DNA from: an uncultured Lachnospiraceae bacterium
Lineage (GTDB): Bacteria; Bacillota; Clostridia; Lachnospirales; Lachnospiraceae
Assembly (NCBI GenBank): GCA_934432885.1
Contig: CAKRYY010000004.1
Coordinates: 1-64,000 of the forward strand
Direction: 5' to 3'
Length of the DNA: 64,000 nucleotides
The first letter of the stretch is position 1. Every line of letters starts with the position of its first letter. The notes under the pieces were generated by a model. The model was not told the origin of the DNA and ran no database searches. It saw nothing but the letters and a program-made list of their open reading frames with translations. Both the position numbers and the translations under genes were made by a program. Positions 61,379 to 64,000 of this stretch are shown piece after piece.

Positions 61379-61415
61379 GGAATTAAAGAAAACGACATAA
61401 AGGAGGGGTTCTTTT

Positions 61416-63050
61416 ATGCAGTATGGACATTTTGATAATGAAAATGCGGATTATCATTCGATTTCATGGCAGCCGGTGGCAAAGGATTTAAAGAAGGCAA
61501 ATTACAGGTGCAGGCATGGACTTTCCTATACCGTCTATGAATGTGAGTACGATGGACTGGCTTCTTCCCAGAGTATGCTGATTCCGCTTGGGGAAAATGT
61601 GCTTTTATGGGATGTAAAGGTAAAGAATCTTTCGGAAAGGGAAAGAGATTTGTCCCTGTTTACCTATATGGAATTTTCCTTCCATCATATTGCGGTGGAC
61701 AATCAGAATTTCCAGATGAGCCTCTACTGTGCAGGTTCCTCCTATGAGGACGGCATCATTGAAGAGGATTTGTACTATGAGGAAAAGGGTTATCAGTATA
61801 TGACAGCAAGCTTTGAGCCGGATGGCTATGACTGTGTCAGAGAAAAATTTCTGGGCGCATACCATACGGAGGATAATCCCGAGGCTGTTATTCGCGGAAC
61901 GCTTGGCGGCTCAGCAGAGCTTGGCGGCAATCACTGCGGCGCATTGCAGAAGAATATACGCTTAAAGCCGGGTGAGGAAAAGCGGTTTGTCATCATGCTT
62001 GGCGAAGGAAATCGGGAAGAGGGCAAGCGCATCCGCGAGAAATACAGTGATTTTGAAAGGGTAGATGGTGCGTATCAGGAGCTTTCCGAATACTGGAAGA
62101 AAAAAATCAGCGCGCTTCAGATTTGGACGCCGAATGAAGGAATGAATACACTTATCAATACATGGACGCTTTATCAGTCTGAAATTAACGTCATGTTTTC
62201 GCGCTTTGCTTCTTTTATAGAAGTAGGCGGACGGGTCGGGCTTGGCTATCGTGATACGGCGCAGGATGCGATGACGATTCCACATTCCAATCCTGATAAG
62301 TGCAGGGAACGGATAGAGCAGCTTCTGAAGGGCCTGACAACCACAGGCTATGGACTGCATTTGTTCTCACCGGAGTGGTTTGAGGCGGATACGGGAGAAA
62401 AGCCATTTAAATCCCCTACTGTAGTGCCGGAGCCGGATAAAAAAAGCATGGTGCATACCATTAAGGACGCGTGCTCGGATGATGCGCTCTGGCTGGTCGG
62501 TGCGGTAGTAGAGTACATAAAAGAAACAGGAGATATTTCCTTTGCCCGCAGGGAATATCCTTACGCGGATACCTATGTAAAGGGCGAGGATTTTACAGAA
62601 AGTGTCTATGAGCATTTAAAACGGATACTGGATTTCAGTACGGAGCAGGTTGGAGAAAATGGAATCTGCAAAGGGCTCAGGGCGGATTGGAACGACTGTC
62701 TGAATCTTGGCGGCGGCGAGAGTGCACTGGTCAGCTTCCTGCATTACTGGGCGCTTATGCACTTTGTTTCCCTTGCAAAATATCTCGGAGAGGATGCAGA
62801 CGCGGCGCATTATCAGCAGGTGGCAGAAAAGGTAAAGCAGGCGTGCGATAAGATGCTCTGGGATGGTGAGTGGTATATCAGGGGCATTACCAAAAATGGA
62901 AGAAAGATTGGATGTCAGGAGGATACGGAGGGACGTGTGCATCTGGAATCCAACGCCTGGGCGATTTTATCAGGCGCTGCGGATGGAGAGAACGGATATT
63001 CCGGTAGAGGAAATGGAATATCAGAAGGCACTGGAGGAAGGATTGATTGA
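61416..63050 (+). pseudogene. chbP: GH94 chitobiose/cellobiose phosphorylase fragment with two deletions
   Basis: The 544-codon frame has a good start, then MQYGHFDNEN followed at once by ADYHSISWQPVAKDLKKA, so about 75 residues of the usual N-terminal beta domain are missing. From there it matches N,N-diacetylchitobiose phosphorylase closely: CRHGLSYTVYE, FIEVGGRVGLGYRDTAQDAM, and RADWNDCLNLGGG with the likely catalytic Asp. After HLESNAWAILSGAA (about base 62975) homology ends; the rest of the frame is read-through into the phosphohexomutase gene. The family is about 800 residues, so the C-terminal third with most phosphate-site residues is lost. It should be inactive. Confidence 0.82.
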
Positions 63051-63999
63051 AGAAATCTATCCTTTGAATGAATATCTGGACAGCATCATCGCGGCAGTCA
63101 ACATGGACAGTATCCAGAAAGCAGGTCTTCGGGTTGCGTTGGACCCTATGCATGGTGTCAGCGAGACTTCGATTAAGACGATTCTGATGACGGCGCGCTG
63201 TGAGGTTGAGACCATCCATGAGCGCCATGATACGCTCTTTGGCGGCAAGCTTCCTGCACCTACGGCAGAAACCTTAAGGAGCCTCCAGAATTATGTACTG
63301 GACAGAGGCTGCGACATCGGCATTGCAACAGACGGTGACGCGGACAGAATCGGTGTAATTGATGAAACAGGAAGATTCCTGCATCCAAATGACATTCTGG
63401 TGCTGTTATATTACTACCTGCTCAAATATAAGGGCTGGCATGGTCCTGCGGTACGCAATATCTGCACAACGCACATGCTGGACCGGGTAGCGGAGAGCTT
63501 TGGTGAAGAGTGCTATGAGGTGCCGGTCGGCTTCAAGCACATATCTGCAAAAATGTTTGCAACGGATGCGGTCATTGGAGGGGAATCCTCAGGCGGAATG
63601 GCAGTGCGCGGACATATCAAGGGAAAAGACGGTATTTACGCATCAGCGCTTCTGGTGGAGATGATTGCCGTAACTGGAATGAAGCTTTCCCAGATTATGG
63701 ACGGAATCCGTGAGCAGTATGGCACACTGGCATTGGAGGAGCGGGATTACCGCTTCACACAGGAAAAGAAGGAAGCAATTCAGAGACACCTTCTGGAGGA
63801 AAAGAAGCTGCCGGAGATTCCGTTTCCTGTACGCCAGATTTCTTATCTGGATGGAGTAAAGCTCTATCTGGAATGTGGCGGATGGATTTCCATCCGGTTT
63901 TCCGGTACAGAGCCGCTTCTTCGAATCTTCTGTGAGATGCCGGATGCACAGGATGCAAAGAAGCTGTGTGAAATTTTTGAAACCTATCTGAACCTGTAA
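62983..63999 (+). pseudogene. C-terminal part of a phosphoglucomutase/phosphomannomutase
   Basis: From about base 62985, in another frame, comes alpha-phosphohexomutase sequence: LRVALDPMHGVSETSIKTIL (domain 2), IATDGDADRIGVIDETG (Mg2+ loop), VIGGESSGGMAVRGHIKGKDG (sugar loop) and ISIRFSGTEPLLRIFCE (phosphate loop) to a stop at 63997. Domain 1 with the active-site phosphoserine loop is absent, because the sequence before 62980 is GH94. No start with a ribosome site is visible. 338 residues against about 480 for the family. Inactive as it stands. Confidence 0.85.
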
Positions 64000-64000
64000 C

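Noticed and set aside
61128..61415. A gene between the PHP and GH94 genes
   Set aside because: No coding frame with a start site; the gap holds repeat copy 3 and the GH94 promoter.

Overview
The window looks like a chromosomal segment of a Gram-positive gut anaerobe of the Lachnospiraceae (Blautia, Roseburia or Ruminococcus-like). The reasons are the strong AGGAGG ribosome binding sites, lipoproteins with a long Ala/Glu/Thr-rich linker after the lipobox, a cysteine T-box ahead of cysE-cysS, the cysE-cysS-mrnC-rlmB-sigH order shared with Bacillus and Clostridium, and a four-gene locus that resembles families I recall as DUF5717/DUF5716 and associate with Lachnospiraceae. The genus cannot be fixed from the sequence alone.

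Layout. 1-2.5 kb is AT-rich accessory DNA: decayed frames, a HEXXH-motif protein, and a 3-prime tail that resembles the end of the rRNA methyltransferase gene rlmD/rumA, a known integration site. It looks like the right end of an integrated element. 2.7-6.1 kb holds two chemoreceptors and 6.1-6.6 kb TspO. 6.8-11.2 kb is a LysR/flavodoxin/cupin/carboxymuconolactone decarboxylase cluster that runs into three consecutive damaged genes: an aldo/keto reductase, a fused membrane/spermidine synthase and YjdF. A MATE pump follows. 12.8-21.3 kb is a signalling and uptake unit: a membrane-anchored binding protein, a YesM-type kinase and an AraC-type regulator, then a binding-protein-dependent ABC importer of the ferric/phosphate-ester class and an MgtC protein. 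21.5-28.4 kb is the uncharacterised four-gene locus: a giant helical-repeat protein, an Hsp70/actin-like protein, a TPR-like protein and a membrane coiled-coil protein. 28.5-31 kb is a polar amino acid ABC importer.

31-40 kb holds ispF, a GNAT protein, a PHP phosphatase, an MFS carrier and an AraC regulator, then the T-box-controlled cysE-cysS-mrnC-rlmB-sigH run and tRNA-Thr(GGU). 40.3-44.4 kb has an Ntn-hydrolase and the cobalt importer, split as cbiQO, a cobalamin riboswitch, then cbiMN. 44.5-49 kb has a phosphoribosyltransferase-like gene and purC-purF-purB. 49.1-60.3 kb is a long tetrapyrrole operon: a CbiK-CbiL fusion, hemA, sirC, a HemC-CobA-HemD fusion and hemB, then a membrane trypsin-like protein, two G3E (CobW-type) GTPases, an S4-domain protein and a CmpB-like membrane protein. 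The right end has a PHP protein and a chimera: a chitobiose-phosphorylase (GH94) fragment joined to the C-terminal part of a phosphohexomutase.

Three themes connect the genes. Cobalt import, insertion and corrinoid-sensing RNA lie close together and point to anaerobic (early-cobalt) B12 synthesis. Several genes show clean deletions of internal or terminal segments, clustered at 9.2-11.2 kb and 61.4-63 kb, which means either real gene decay or assembly collapse. The four-gene 21.5-28.4 kb locus is the best candidate for an undescribed system. All family names come from reading motifs; no database search was run.
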